Assembly: GCA_019454225.1 (NCBI GenBank)
Contig: CP075370.1
Coordinates: 2,532,001 to 2,596,000, forward strand
Direction: 5' to 3'
Origin: Paracoccaceae bacterium
GTDB taxonomy: Bacteria > Pseudomonadota > Alphaproteobacteria > Rhodobacterales > Rhodobacteraceae
Length of the DNA: 64,000 bases
Made by a program: the position numbers and the translations under genes. Shown here piece by piece: positions 9,060 to 19,300 of the stretch. The notes under the pieces were generated by a model. That model was given only the letters and a program-made list of their open reading frames with translations, did no database searches and was not told the origin of the DNA. The first letter of the stretch is position 1. Each line of letters begins with the position of its first letter.

Positions 9060-9926
9060 ATGGCAAAGGTGGCGTTTCTGGGGCTCGGGGTCATGGGCTT
9101 TCCGATGGCGGGGCATCTGGCGGCCAAGGGCCATCAGGTGACCGTCTACAACCGCAATGCCGCCAAGGCCGAGGCCTGGGTGGCCAAGCACGGCGGGCAT
9201 TCCGCGCCGACGCCGAAGGCCGCCGCGGAAGGTCAGGATTTCGTGATGGCCTGTGTCGGCAACGATGACGACCTGCGCGCGGTCTGCATGGGCGCCGAGG
9301 GTGCCTTCGCCGGGATGTCGGCGGGTGCGGTGTTTGTGGATCACACCACCGTGTCGGCGCAGGTGACGCGCGAGATGTCGGCGGCGGCCGCCGCACAGGG
9401 CAAGGGATTTGTCGACGCGCCGGTGTCGGGCGGTCAGGCCGGGGCCGAGAACGGCGTGCTGTCCATCATGTGTGGCGGCAGCGAGGCCGACTATGCCCGC
9501 GCCGAGCCGGTGATGGCCGCCTATGCCCGCATCTGCCGCCGCCTGGGCGAAAGCGGGTCGGGGCAGATCGCCAAGATGATGAACCAGATCTGCATCGCGG
9601 GCCTGGTGCAGGGTCTGTCCGAGGCGCTGGCCTTCGGACAGAAGGCCGGCATGGACGGCGCCGCCGTGGTCGAGGTCATCAGCCAGGGTGCCGCCGGGTC
9701 CTGGCAGATGGCGAACCGTCACAAGACGATGCTGGACGACAAGTTCGACTTCGGCTTTGCCGTCGACTGGATGCGGAAGGATCTGGGCATCTGCCTCGCC
9801 ACCGCGCGCGAGATCGGCGCCAGCCTGCCGGTGACCGCTCTGGTCGATCAGTTCTATGCCGAGGTGCAGACGATGGGCGGCAACCGCTGGGACACCTCGT
9901 CGCTGATCAAGCGGCTGCCGCGCTGA
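9060..9926 (+). CDS. NAD(P)-dependent beta-hydroxyacid dehydrogenase (3-hydroxyisobutyrate dehydrogenase family)
   Basis: A 288-residue oxidoreductase with an N-terminal Rossmann motif GLGVMGFPMA, the substrate-loop signature DAPVSGGQAGAENG and the catalytic lysine motif GQIAKMMNQ (Lys172). These define the family of 3-hydroxyisobutyrate, tartronate semialdehyde and succinic semialdehyde reductases. The exact substrate is not clear. It is transcribed divergently from the acylase gene and precedes rpsB with a 187-base gap that holds a likely rpsB promoter, so it is probably a separate unit. Confidence 0.88.
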   Translation: MAKVAFLGLGVMGFPMAGHLAAKGHQVTVYNRNAAKAEAWVAKHGGHSAPTPKAAAEGQDFVMACVGNDDDLRAVCMGAEGAFAGMSAGAVFVDHTTVSAQVTREMSAAAAAQGKGFVDAPVSGGQAGAENGVLSIMCGGSEADYARAEPVMAAYARICRRLGESGSGQIAKMMNQICIAGLVQGLSEALAFGQKAGMDGAAVVEVISQGAAGSWQMANRHKTMLDDKFDFGFAVDWMRKDLGICLATAREIGASLPVTALVDQFYAEVQTMGGNRWDTSSLIKRLPR

Positions 9927-9970
9927 TCCGCCGCCGCGAGGGCGTGCTGCCCCGCCTGCGTCCTATGCGC

Positions 9971-9999
9971 TTGCGCATCGGCCCGTCATGGTCTAGACG
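9971..9999 (+). promoter_or_regulatory. candidate sigma-70 promoter for rpsB-tsf
   Basis: TTGCGC at 9971-9976, a 17-base spacer and TAGACG at 9994-9999, about 115 bases before rpsB. The CTAGA-type -10 element resembles the ones before tRNA-Gln and the gene at 37519. Confidence 0.4.
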
Positions 10000-10113
10000 C
10001 GCGCCACTTCACAGGCGGAGTGCGGGCTTCCGGGGGAGACATCCCCGGCGGTCCACCGGTTGGGGGAAACCCTGAAATCACTCCGCCGAGGCGCAAACCG
10101 GAAAGGACACGAC

Positions 10114-10869
10114 ATGGCGCTCCCCGAGTTCACCATGCGTCAGCTGCTTGAGGCTGGCGTTCACTATGGCCACCAGACCGCACGCTGGAACCCGAAGATG
10201 GGCGAGTACATCTACGGCGACCGCAACGGCATCCACATCATCGACCTCACCCAGACCGTTCCGCTGCTGGACCAGGCGCTGAAGGTCGTGCGGGACACGG
10301 TCGCCAAGGGCGGCCGCATCCTGTTTGTCGGCACCAAGCGCCAGGCGCAGAAGGCGGTGGCCGAGGCTGCGGAACGCTGCGCGCAGTTCTACATGAACCA
10401 CCGCTGGCTGGGCGGCACGCTGACCAACTGGAAAACCGTGTCGCAGTCGATCCAGCGCCTGAAGCAGATCGACGAGCTGATGGCGCATGGCGCCGAAGGG
10501 TTGACCAAGAAGGAGCGGCTGAACATCGAGCGCGAGCAGGCCAAGCTGCAGGCGTCGCTGGGCGGCATCCGCGAGATGGGCGGCACACCCGACCTGCTGT
10601 TCATCATCGACGTGGGCAAGGAAGACCTGGCCATCCTGGAAGCGCAGAAGCTGGGCATCCCGGTGGTCGGCGTGGTCGATACCAACTGCTCGCCCAAGGG
10701 CGTCACCCATGTGATCCCGGGCAATGACGACGCGGCCCGTGCGATCCAGCTTTACTGCGATCTGGTCAGCCGCGCGGCGCTTGACGGCATGTCGGCGCAG
10801 CTGGGCGCCGCCGGCGTCGACCTGGGCGCGCTGGAAACCGCACCCGAGGAAGAGGCGACGCTGGCCTGA
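10114..10869 (+). CDS. rpsB: 30S ribosomal protein S2
   Basis: A 251-residue S2 protein of the small ribosomal subunit, recognised by [15 protein letters not shown], the WNPKM segment, GGTLTNWKT and [13 protein letters not shown] chose the ATG at 10114, preceded by GAAAGGA. A longer in-frame start at 10060 would add 18 residues unlike the family. It is followed 73 bases later by tsf, the conserved rpsB-tsf order. Confidence 0.98.
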   Translation: MALPEFTMRQLLEAGVHYGHQTARWNPKMGEYIYGDRNGIHIIDLTQTVPLLDQALKVVRDTVAKGGRILFVGTKRQAQKAVAEAAERCAQFYMNHRWLGGTLTNWKTVSQSIQRLKQIDELMAHGAEGLTKKERLNIEREQAKLQASLGGIREMGGTPDLLFIIDVGKEDLAILEAQKLGIPVVGVVDTNCSPKGVTHVIPGNDDAARAIQLYCDLVSRAALDGMSAQLGAAGVDLGALETAPEEEATLA

Positions 10870-10942
10870 GCCGGCCGTCGCACGGCTGTTACGCGGCGGG
10901 GATAGCCCCCGCCGCGACCCATCCGATTTTCAGGAGACGGAC

Positions 10943-11824
10943 ATGAACATCACCGCTTCGATGGTGAAGGAACTGCGGGATTCGACCGGCGCCGGCATGA
11001 TGGATGCCAAGAAGGCGCTGACCGAGACCAACGGCGACATGGAAGCCGCCGTGGACTGGCTGCGCACCAAGGGCCTTGCCAAGGCCGCGAAGAAGGCCGG
11101 CCGCGTCGCGGCCGAGGGCCTGGTCGGCGTGGCCGTCGCGGATGGGCGCGGTGTCGCGGTCGAAGTGAACTCCGAGACCGACTTCGTTGCAAAGAACGGC
11201 GATTTCCAGTCGCTTGTCGCGGGCATCAGCAAGGCCGCGCTGGCGGTGGACGACATCGAGGCGCTGAAGGCGCAGCCGCTGCTGCCGCAGGGCGACACGG
11301 TCGAGACCGCGCTGACCTCGGCGATCGCCACGATCGGCGAAAACATGACGCTGCGCCGCATGGCGACGGTCACCGGCGATTCGGTTGCCGCCTATGTGCA
11401 CAACGCTGCGGCCGAGGGCATGGGAAAGATCGGCGTTCTGGTTGGCGTGAACGGCAAGGACAACGGCACCGCCAAGCAGATTGCGATGCACATCGCGGCC
11501 TTCAACCCGGCGTCGCTGTCCGAGAAGGATCTCGACCCGGCGCTGATCGAACGGGAAAAGAACGTCCTGAGCCAGCAGGCCCGCGAATCGGGCAAGCCCG
11601 AGGCGGTGATCGAGAAGATGATCGTCGGCCGGATGGCGAAGTTCTTCGAGGAGGTCACGCTTCTGGGACAGAAGTTCGCGATGAACCCCGAAATCACCGT
11701 GGGCCAGGCCGCCAAGGAGGCCGGGATCGAGGTGACGGGATTCGTCCGGATGGCGGTGGGCGAGGGGATCGAGAAAGAGAAAGAGGATTTCGCGGCGGAA
11801 GTCGCGAAGATGGCGCAGGGCTGA
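10943..11824 (+). CDS. tsf: translation elongation factor Ts
   Basis: The guanine-nucleotide exchange factor for EF-Tu, 293 residues. The N-terminal signature runs [20 protein letters not shown], followed by [13 protein letters not shown]. Both are typical of bacterial EF-Ts. The ATG at 10943 has AGGAG six bases upstream; the open frame extends further 5' through the end of rpsB but does not look like EF-Ts there. It is the last gene of the rpsB-tsf unit. Confidence 0.98.
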   Translation: MNITASMVKELRDSTGAGMMDAKKALTETNGDMEAAVDWLRTKGLAKAAKKAGRVAAEGLVGVAVADGRGVAVEVNSETDFVAKNGDFQSLVAGISKAALAVDDIEALKAQPLLPQGDTVETALTSAIATIGENMTLRRMATVTGDSVAAYVHNAAAEGMGKIGVLVGVNGKDNGTAKQIAMHIAAFNPASLSEKDLDPALIEREKNVLSQQARESGKPEAVIEKMIVGRMAKFFEEVTLLGQKFAMNPEITVGQAAKEAGIEVTGFVRMAVGEGIEKEKEDFAAEVAKMAQG

Positions 11825-11907
11825 ACCGGCACGGGGCAGGGGGGCTGGAACACCGGTCCCCCGGCCACGGCATGCCGACGGCACCGGTTCCACGAACCCG
11901 AAACGGC

Positions 11908-11940
11908 AACGGGGCAGCCCAAGGCTGCCCCGTTTCCGTT
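11908..11940 (+). terminator. rpsB-tsf terminator
   Basis: A perfect 12-bp stem (AACGGGGCAGCC with GGCTGCCCCGTT) and a three-base loop, followed by TTCCGTT, lies 84 bases after the tsf stop. Confidence 0.75.
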
Positions 11941-12103
11941 CGACGCGCCTCACACTGGGGATGAGATTGGCGCACTGACACTGGACGCCCCGCACCGCCG
12001 ACTAAAGGCGGCCCAGGATTTTGGCCGATCGGGCAACCCGACGACCGCCCGGAAGTGCCGGAGCGAAAATCGCGCTCCCGACCCGACCGGAGAGTTCCAA
12101 GGC

Positions 12104-13012
12104 TTAGCCTTCACTCACGGAACGAGGCCACTTTGCACCGAGGCGCGGTTTCGCGAAAGTAGGGGAATCCTTACCACTTCGTGATGGCTCGTGAGCGTGC
12201 CGAAGCGAGTTGCCCCCGTTCGTCGGCAGGGGCACCGAGGCGGGGGCACCGGCCTCGTCATCGGCCTTGGTGAAGATCAGGTTCAGCAGGGTGCCCTTGG
12301 CAACGGCCTGGGCCGTCGTCTCGACGTTCAGCGCGGCGCGGGCAAGGCGCAGGTGCTTTTCGACCATCGCCGGCGAGATCGACATCAGGATGCCGATGTC
12401 CTGTGTCGTCTTGCCGTCGGCCACCCATTCCAGCACCTCGCGCTGACGGGGTGTCAGGCCCCGCCGCACATAGTTGGCCGGCAGGCTGATGATCCGCAGG
12501 TGCATCATGTGTGCCACCGCCACGATCCCCGGGCCATGCCGTGCCAGGATGTCATCGACGTCGTCATGGTCGAGCCCCGGATCGGCGGTCAGCCCCAACG
12601 CCCCCTTGGTGCGCTGCGTTTCGGGAAAGCTGATGGCGACGCCCGCAAAGATGCCGAAACGGGCATTCACCCGCACCGCCTCGGCCTCGTCCGGCGGCAA
12701 CAGCCCGGCCGCAAAGTCGTCATGCACCCAGCGCCACGTCGTCACGCCGGTGTTGCGCATCAGCCAGCGATAGACCGGCGTCTTCTTGAAGAAGCCGTCG
12801 CGGACATAGAGCTGGGTGTATTCCTCCTCCGAGGTGGACAGGAACAGGGCGTCCTCCGGGTCGCCTATCGAGGTTTCGGTGCGGAACCGGGTCAGCCCGT
12901 AGTTCAGCCGCTGGAATCCCATCGGCGTGAAGTAGCCGGCAGCCGCCGACCATGCCTCGTCAATGCGCTGCGCCTGGGCTATCCGCCCCAGGAGGTGCAG
13001 GATATCGCTCAC
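12104..13012 (-). CDS. LuxR-family transcriptional regulator (orphan)
   Basis: A 302-residue regulator with an N-terminal autoinducer-binding-like domain (residues about 15-165) and a C-terminal LuxR-type helix-turn-helix (LTPRQREVLEWVADGKTT to about 245). No luxI-type synthase gene is present in the window, so it is an orphan here. About 50 residues of low-complexity, charged sequence follow the helix-turn-helix; LuxR proteins normally end at this domain, so the tail is unusual and could come from loss of an earlier stop. It is divergent from the oxidoreductase gene at 13161. Confidence 0.87.
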   Translation of the reverse strand: MSDILHLLGRIAQAQRIDEAWSAAAGYFTPMGFQRLNYGLTRFRTETSIGDPEDALFLSTSEEEYTQLYVRDGFFKKTPVYRWLMRNTGVTTWRWVHDDFAAGLLPPDEAEAVRVNARFGIFAGVAISFPETQRTKGALGLTADPGLDHDDVDDILARHGPGIVAVAHMMHLRIISLPANYVRRGLTPRQREVLEWVADGKTTQDIGILMSISPAMVEKHLRLARAALNVETTAQAVAKGTLLNLIFTKADDEAGAPASVPLPTNGGNSLRHAHEPSRSGKDSPTFAKPRLGAKWPRSVSEG

Positions 13013-13160
13013 CCGTCAGTTTGCCCCATTCAGGCGCCGCGGCACGGGGCAGCGGCGACAATCATCCCCATCCGCAGTGATACGGCGCCGCCGCCCATTG
13101 TGTCGAGCGCGGCGACAGGGCATTTGACGGGCGTTTGACGGGGTGGGCAGGGCGCGGACA

Positions 13161-14336
13161 ATGGGCGGCACGGATGTGGCGGTGGTGGGCGGTGGTGTCA
13201 TGGGCGCCTCGGTGGCGTTCTGGCTGACGCGGATGTCGCCGGGCCTGCGCGTGACGGTGATCGAGCGCGATCCGACCCACGCGCGGGCCGCGACGGCACT
13301 GTCGGTCGCCTCGATCCGCCAGCAGTTCAGCACCGCCGTGAATGTGCGGTTGTCGCGGTTCGGAATCGCGTTCCTGCGCGGGATTGCGGAATGGACCGGA
13401 CCAGAGGGCGGCGTGCGCGATCTGGGCCTGACGCTGAACGGCTACCTGTTCGTGACCGGCTCCACCGAAGCGGCCCGGGTGATGACCGAGGTGGCGGCGA
13501 TGCAGCGTGCCGAGGGTGCCGCGACCGAGGTGCTGACACCGGAGGGGATTGCGGCGCGCTTCCCCTGGATCGAAACCGGCGACCTCGTCGCCGGATCATT
13601 CGGACCGCGCGACGAAGGGTGGTTCGACAACATGGGCCTGCTGGCCGCATTCCGCAACGCGGCGCGCGCGGCGGGGGCAAGGTTCGTGACCGATGAGGTT
13701 ACGGGGCTTGCCGTCACCGGTGGCAGGGTCTCGGCAGTCCGGCTGGCCGCGGGTGGCGACCTTGCCTGCGGCACGGTGGTCAACGCCGCGGGAACGCGGG
13801 CGGCCCAGGTCATGGCCATGGCTGGCCTGCCGCTGCCGGTGGAGCCGCGCAAGCGCACGGTCTTTGTCATTGACGCACCGAACGCGCGCCATCCTGGCGC
13901 ACCCTTGCTGATCGACCGGGGCTTCTACCTGCGGCCGGAACGCGGCCACTGGATCACGGCGACCGTTCCGCAGAACGATTCTGCCTGTGACGCCAACGAT
14001 TTCGATCCGGATCTTCATCTGTTCGAGGATGTGATCTGGGAACAGCTCTATGCGCGTTGCCCGGGGTTCGATGCGGTGAAGGTCGTGCGCCACTGGGTTG
14101 GCCACTACGACTTCAACACGCTGGACCAGAACGCCATTCTGGGTCCGCATCCGGCGATGCCGAACCTGTTCCTGTGCAACGGATTTTCCGGCCACGGGCT
14201 GCAGCAGTCTCCGGGCGTCGGACGTGGGCTGGCCGAGCACATTCTCACCGGCGCCTGGCAGAGCATCGACCTGTCCGACCTCGCGGCCGACCGCATCCTG
14301 GAGGGCAAGCCCTTGCGCGAACGTGCGGTGGTCTGA
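13161..14336 (+). CDS. FAD-dependent oxidoreductase, DAO (sarcosine oxidase-like) family
   Basis: A 391-residue flavoprotein with the N-terminal dinucleotide-binding motif VVGGGVMGASVAFWL and the C-terminal FSGHGLQQSPGVGRGLAE typical of D-amino-acid-oxidase-fold enzymes. Family members oxidise secondary or tertiary amines such as sarcosine, dimethylglycine or N-methyl amino acids; the substrate is not readable here. I chose the ATG at 13161 over an in-frame GTG at 13143. It is divergent from the LuxR-type gene across a 148-base gap, which leaves regulation by that protein possible. Confidence 0.85.
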   Translation: MGGTDVAVVGGGVMGASVAFWLTRMSPGLRVTVIERDPTHARAATALSVASIRQQFSTAVNVRLSRFGIAFLRGIAEWTGPEGGVRDLGLTLNGYLFVTGSTEAARVMTEVAAMQRAEGAATEVLTPEGIAARFPWIETGDLVAGSFGPRDEGWFDNMGLLAAFRNAARAAGARFVTDEVTGLAVTGGRVSAVRLAAGGDLACGTVVNAAGTRAAQVMAMAGLPLPVEPRKRTVFVIDAPNARHPGAPLLIDRGFYLRPERGHWITATVPQNDSACDANDFDPDLHLFEDVIWEQLYARCPGFDAVKVVRHWVGHYDFNTLDQNAILGPHPAMPNLFLCNGFSGHGLQQSPGVGRGLAEHILTGAWQSIDLSDLAADRILEGKPLRERAVV

Positions 14337-14448
14337 GGGGGTTTGCGGGTCTCCACACATTACATAATACTGATTATGCGAGTCACGTATCTCGGAAGGC
14401 GGTGCACCTCGTCCGGCATCGCGGTCTCGCCGGTGGCACGGCGCCGCG

Positions 14449-15627
14449 TCAGACGGACTGCCCGGCGACCCAGCCCGAAGACCATGCCCACTGGAAGTTG
14501 TATCCGCCCAGCCATCCGGTCACATCGACCACCTCGCCAATGAAGTACAGGCCAGGCACGGCGCGTGACTCCATCGTGCGCGGATCCAGCGCATCGGTAT
14601 CCACACCACCCAGTGTCACCTCGGCGGTGCGGTACCCCTCGGTCCCGACCGGTCGCAGTTCGGCCGCGTGGATTGCACGGTCCAGCATGTCGAGTGCGGT
14701 GTTCGGCTGGTCCGCCAGGTTTCCCGCCAGTCGCACTTGCGCCACGACATGCCGGGCCAGACGTTCCGGCAACAGTGTTGCAACCGCGGTTGCGACCGCC
14801 ATCCGGCCCTGTGTGGCGCGCAAGTTGCGCAGATGCGCCGCGGCACTCCGCCCCCGCGACAGGTCGACCGTGATCGGCTGACCCTCGCGCCAGTAGTTCG
14901 ACACCTGTAGCACCGCCGGGCCGGACAGACCGCGATGGGTGAACAGCACCGCCTCGTCAAACCCCGCACGGGCACAGGATACCCGGCCCTGCACGGCGGT
15001 CCCGGCCAGCGGACGCAGCCATGTCAGCTCCTGCTCGGCAAAGGTCAGCGGCACCAGGCCCGGCCGCGTCTCAACCATTGGCAGACCAAAGGACTGGGCA
15101 ATCCGATAGCCCGCATCGGTCGCCCCCATCTTCGGTATCGACTTGCCGCCGGTGGCCACGACGACCCGCGCCGCAGTTACCACGCCGCGTGAAGTTTCAA
15201 TCTTAAATATCTGATCATGCTTGTGAACATCGCCAACCCTTGACCCGGTCCAAAGCGCCGCTCCGGCAAGCCCATCCAGCAGCATCCGGGTTATCTGGGT
15301 GGCCGGTCCGTCGCAGAACAGCTGGCCCAGCGTCTTTTCGTGCCACGCGATCCCGGCACCGTCGACACGGGCCACGAAATCCGCAGCCGTGAACCGCTTC
15401 AGCGCCGAAATCGCAAAGCGCGGGTTCTTGGACAGAAACCGGTCCGGAGCGACGCCGAGGTTGGTGAAATTGCAGCGCCCGCCGCCCGAGATGCGGATCT
15501 TCTCGCCCGGGCGTTCGGCATGGTCGATGACCAGCACACGTCGACCGCGCCGTGCCGCCTCGCCCGCGCAGAACAGCCCTGCCGCACCGGCCCCAAGGAT
15601 CGCGACATCCACTTGCATGGGCAGCAT
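14449..15627 (-). CDS. BaiN/HI0933-family flavoprotein
   Basis: A 392-residue NAD(P)/FAD-dependent protein of the HI0933/BaiN family. It shows the N-terminal ILGAGAAGLFCAGEAARRG, the family hallmark SGGGRCNFTN, and a C-terminal GEVVDVTGWLGGYNFQWAW segment. The family is widespread and its physiological reaction is mostly unknown; one member reduces bile-acid intermediates. An internal ATG three codons in (15618) is an alternative start. It is convergent with the oxidoreductase at 13161; the 112-base gap between them shows nothing recognisable. Confidence 0.88.
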   Translation of the reverse strand: MLPMQVDVAILGAGAAGLFCAGEAARRGRRVLVIDHAERPGEKIRISGGGRCNFTNLGVAPDRFLSKNPRFAISALKRFTAADFVARVDGAGIAWHEKTLGQLFCDGPATQITRMLLDGLAGAALWTGSRVGDVHKHDQIFKIETSRGVVTAARVVVATGGKSIPKMGATDAGYRIAQSFGLPMVETRPGLVPLTFAEQELTWLRPLAGTAVQGRVSCARAGFDEAVLFTHRGLSGPAVLQVSNYWREGQPITVDLSRGRSAAAHLRNLRATQGRMAVATAVATLLPERLARHVVAQVRLAGNLADQPNTALDMLDRAIHAAELRPVGTEGYRTAEVTLGGVDTDALDPRTMESRAVPGLYFIGEVVDVTGWLGGYNFQWAWSSGWVAGQSV

Positions 15628-15688
15628 CTAGCCACCCTGCCCCGCCCCCGCAACGTCGGTTTTTCGCGCAAGCGCGCGCGCGCACCCC

Positions 15689-15717
15689 TTGCACCCCCCG
15701 GGCGCCTTCGCTAGAAC
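15689..15717 (+). promoter_or_regulatory. promoter for tRNA-Gln
   Basis: TTGCAC at 15689-15694, a 17-base spacer and TAGAAC at 15712-15717, ending ten bases before the mature tRNA 5' end. The position is right for a tRNA promoter. Confidence 0.55.
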
Positions 15718-15727
15718 CCGCCGCAGT

Positions 15728-15802
15728 TGGGGCGTCGCCAAGCGGTAAGGCAGCGGTTTTTGGTACCGCCATACCTAGGTTCGAATCCTAGCGCCCCAGC
15801 CA
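15728..15802 (+). tRNA. tRNA-Gln (anticodon TTG)
   Basis: A complete 75-base cloverleaf with the CCA end encoded. The acceptor arms TGGGGCG and CGCCCCA pair perfectly, the T loop is TTCGAATC, and the anticodon loop TTTTGGT gives TTG. The U at position 1 is characteristic of bacterial tRNA-Gln. Confidence 0.97.
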
Positions 15803-15816
15803 CCTTCCCGCGCGCA

Positions 15817-16269
15817 TCATTCCCGCATCGGAACAGGCACATAGGTGGCCTGTCCGTCCGGCGTGACGACGACCTGGTACGGGATCCGGTAAAACCCGCT
15901 GCGAACGTAGAACACCAGGTTTCCGTCCACCTTCTCGGGCGGGCGGATCATGCCGAACTCGGGCATGCCCATGTCGCGCAGCCGCACCGGGGCCACGGGC
16001 GTGTCCTCTGGTACAGTCTCGGGCTCGGCGGCCCAGGCCGCGCGATATTCGGCCTCGAAGGCCGCCGGGTCCATGATCATCTCGTAGTCGTAGCCATAGG
16101 TCAGGTGGTTCACGACGCGGGCATAGACCTTGATCCAGTGCGGATCCGCAAGGTCGGGCACGCGCGCCAGCACCTCTGGCAGATTGTCCACCGGTTCGCG
16201 CGCGACCATGATCACAGGCGCCCCGCTGTCGTTCAGGTAGAAGGCAATGGGCGGAAGTCCGTCGGCCAT
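15817..16269 (-). CDS. hypothetical protein next to the papain-like protein gene
   Basis: A 150-residue protein I do not recognise. It has no signal peptide or membrane segment. It contains several aromatic-rich strands (VYARVVNHLTYGYDYEM, LVFYVRSGFYRIPYQV) and ends in YVPVPMRE. It begins 37 bases after the end of the 1363-residue gene on the same strand, so the two are probably cotranscribed. A partner, chaperone or immunity role is a guess from position only. It ends just after the tRNA-Gln gene, with which it is convergent. Confidence 0.6.
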   Translation of the reverse strand: MADGLPPIAFYLNDSGAPVIMVAREPVDNLPEVLARVPDLADPHWIKVYARVVNHLTYGYDYEMIMDPAAFEAEYRAAWAAEPETVPEDTPVAPVRLRDMGMPEFGMIRPPEKVDGNLVFYVRSGFYRIPYQVVVTPDGQATYVPVPMRE

Positions 16270-16306
16270 GGTCAGGCTGCTCCTTCAATGGTGGGGTGGC
16301 GGGCGG

Positions 16307-19300
16307 TCAGGGCTTGATCCAGGACCATGGTCCATCCTCCCAGTTCTGGCCGAGCGGCACCATCTTGCCGCCCGGTTCCGTGCGCGTCCACATGATCAGG
16401 TCGCCGGTCATCGGATCGGGCGCGGCGACGAAATAGTCCTGGCTCTCTGCCCCGCCCCAGTTGCTGTCGGCCACAACAACCATCGGCGGCCCGAGCTCGG
16501 CGACAAGCCGCGATCGCAGCGCGGCCTCGGTCTCGTCGTTCACCTGGTCCTTGTAGAAGTCGAGGATCTCGCGGCGCCGCGCCCGGTTCGCGCCCGGCTC
16601 GTCCTCGGCAATGTACTTGTCCGCGCGCTTCTGCGCGGCGATGGTCGTTGCCGCGTCGACCTCGGTCTTGATCTTCGCCGAGACCTCGGAGGGCGTCATG
16701 TCCGACGTCGGCGCGTTCTTGATCGCCTTCACCAGTTCGGCCCGCATCGGCTCGCTCGCGCTCTCCATCATCGCCTCGATCTGCTCGCGGAACAGCTTGG
16801 CGGCCTGCGCGGCGGGCATTTTCGTGCTGGCCATGCGCTGCCCGGGCTGAACCAGTTCGCTCTGGATCTTGGCCGCCGAATCGGGATCGCGGATCTTGTC
16901 CATCGACGGATGCTTGGGCAGGGCGTTGAACGCATGGCCGGCATCCACCCCCGATGTCGCCAGCAGGTGCATGTCGCCCGGCATCGACCCGTGCTTGCCC
17001 AGGATGCTGGTCAGGATGCCCGCCGTGCGGTCCGACCGGCTGGGCGCCGGCGTGCCCGGCTTGGCCAGAACCTGCTCGCGCTTCGGATCGCCGCCGTCCA
17101 GCACCTTCTGGGCTTTCGCCTCGAACCCGCCGGACGAAAGCTCCCATGGCTTGTAATCCTTGCCGTTGCCCGAGGGATCCTTCATCGCGTCGATCACGGA
17201 CTGGATGAATGCCGCCGAACTGACCAGCGTGACGATCTGCGCGCCCTTGGGGCTGGTGGCCGTCTCGCCGCAGGCTGCCAGCGCGATCGTCGCGATGGCC
17301 GCGGAGAAGTCGGCCTCGCTGCGGATCGCCTTGGACCCGTGCATCAGTTCATAGCGACCCTCGGACGAACGCCCGTCGCCGCCGCCGCCCGCCTTGGGCG
17401 CCGTCGGGTTGTAGACAAACACCAGATCCCGCTTGGTCGCTGCGAAGATCTTGCTCTCGATACCTTCGACGACGTCGCCCGTGCTGGTGTCGGTATAGCC
17501 GTACCAGGTCAGGTCGTCGGCCCCCATGATCCCCTGGATGGCCCCAAGGTTGTTGGCCGAGTCGGTCGAACGGAACATCGACGTGGTCAGGCGGTTCCGC
17601 TGGACGCTGTCCTCCTCGTTCGCGGCCGCGGTGGCGACCGAGTATTCCCAGGACCGCAGCAGCGGGTTCTCGCCCGGATGTTCGCGCTTGTTTGCGGGAA
17701 CCGGGGGCTTGCCATCGGGCTTGAACATGCCCGTGCTCGCGATCTTGGAATATTCCTCCATCGCGCGCAGCGGATCGGTTTCGCGGATCGAGCGCACCGG
17801 CGCGGTCGAGAAGCACGAACCGACCGGACCCTGCGACAGCGGCGTCATCATCGCCGTCAGGACCGAGGCCCGCGCATCGTTGTCGGTCAGGGCATTCGGC
17901 GCCTTGCCGACCGTCCGGCCGATGATCTCCTTCGCCGTGCCGGGCGAGGTCGGCTTGGCCAGGGTCGAGGCGCCGGGCAACGTGGTTGCCGTGATGGTTC
18001 CCTGCGCCTTGTCCTTCGTCGCCGGATCCGTGAACAGCTTCTTGGTCTCGGCGGTCTTTTCGTTCAGTTGCGGCGTGAAGGTGTTCAGCGACCCGGGATG
18101 GAACAGCATGTGATCCATCGCGCCCTTGGCCTTGACGCTGCCGAAGTCGACCGCGCCATCGTCGCCAAGCGCCGCGTCGGCCATGGCGCGCGTGCGCGCC
18201 TGGGCGACTTGCTTTACCCGCACCTTCTCTTTCGCCGGATCGGGATCCGGCGCTGCCATCCCGCCATGAGGATCGGCGTCGAACTGCTTGCCTGTCTTGA
18301 GATAATCCTCAAAACCCTTGAAGTAGTCCGGGCCCATCTGGGCACCCATGCGCAACGCGTTGGCCGCCATGTCGCGCATCTGGTCGGCAGGCAGTTCAAG
18401 CTTCTTCCCGCTGCCGTCCGCAAAACCATCCTTGAACTTCCCCGCCACGAAGGCGGCGTTCTGTGCCACGGCCGAGGGGTCCTTCGATCCGCGCGCCGCC
18501 GCGATGGCGTCATCCGCCAGCCGCGCATCCGTGCCGTAGAGCGCCGCAAGCTTCGCCTTGTCGTCATCCTTCATCGGCGGCTTGGCATCGGCCGACAGCG
18601 GGCCGAAGCTGACGGCATCCAGCAGCCCCTGCTTGGCCCTGATCTTTTCCAGCGCCGCGTCTTCCTTGGCCTTGCCTGCCTCGGCCTTCTGGAACCCGTC
18701 AAAGGCCGTCCGCGAGGCGTCGTTCAGCTTCTCGACCTCCTTGTCGGCGGCGGCCAGCGCCTTTTCAGCCTCGGCCAGCGCCTTCTTCGCGGCCTCGTTG
18801 GCATTGATCAGCCGCGTCGTGGCGGCGTGCCAGTCGTTCTGCTCCTGCGGCGACAGCAGCTTCAGCGCCTCGGGCGTGATCTCGTGATCCTTGATGGCCT
18901 GGGCCGCCAGATCGGCGGTGTTCTTGGCCGTGTCGCGCTTGCCCAGGGCTTCGGTCCGGCTCTGCATGCCGGCCGTCGCGGCCCTGTTCGCATCCGCCAG
19001 GGCCTTCAGCTTGGCCTCGACCTCAAGCCGCGCAGCCTCGGCCTTCTGCATTGCCTGCTGCGTGGCGGCAGGGCTGGTATCCGTCTCGCCACCCTGCTCC
19101 ATCGCCTTCAATGTGCCGAGCATCTGCAGGAAGGTATCGGGCGATGACGCCTGAAGTTTCAGCAGCGCCTCGCGCCGATCTTCGGGGATCTTCGCGTCGG
19201 ACAACAACTTCGTCTTGTAGGCCTTTGCTTTTGCTGGGTCTTTTTCCCACTCTTCGAGCAGACGGATGCGTTCATCGCGCGACACGCCCAGCCCATCCAG

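Noticed and set aside
15728-15802. tRNA-Gln as a possible integration site
   Set aside because: No integrase gene or direct repeat of the tRNA end is visible nearby; xerD is the chromosomal housekeeping recombinase.
16247-19147. 966-codon plus-strand frame opposite the 1363-residue gene
   Set aside because: Arg/Gly/His-rich composition with no recognisable motif; the minus-strand frame has the normal ribosome site and coherent composition.
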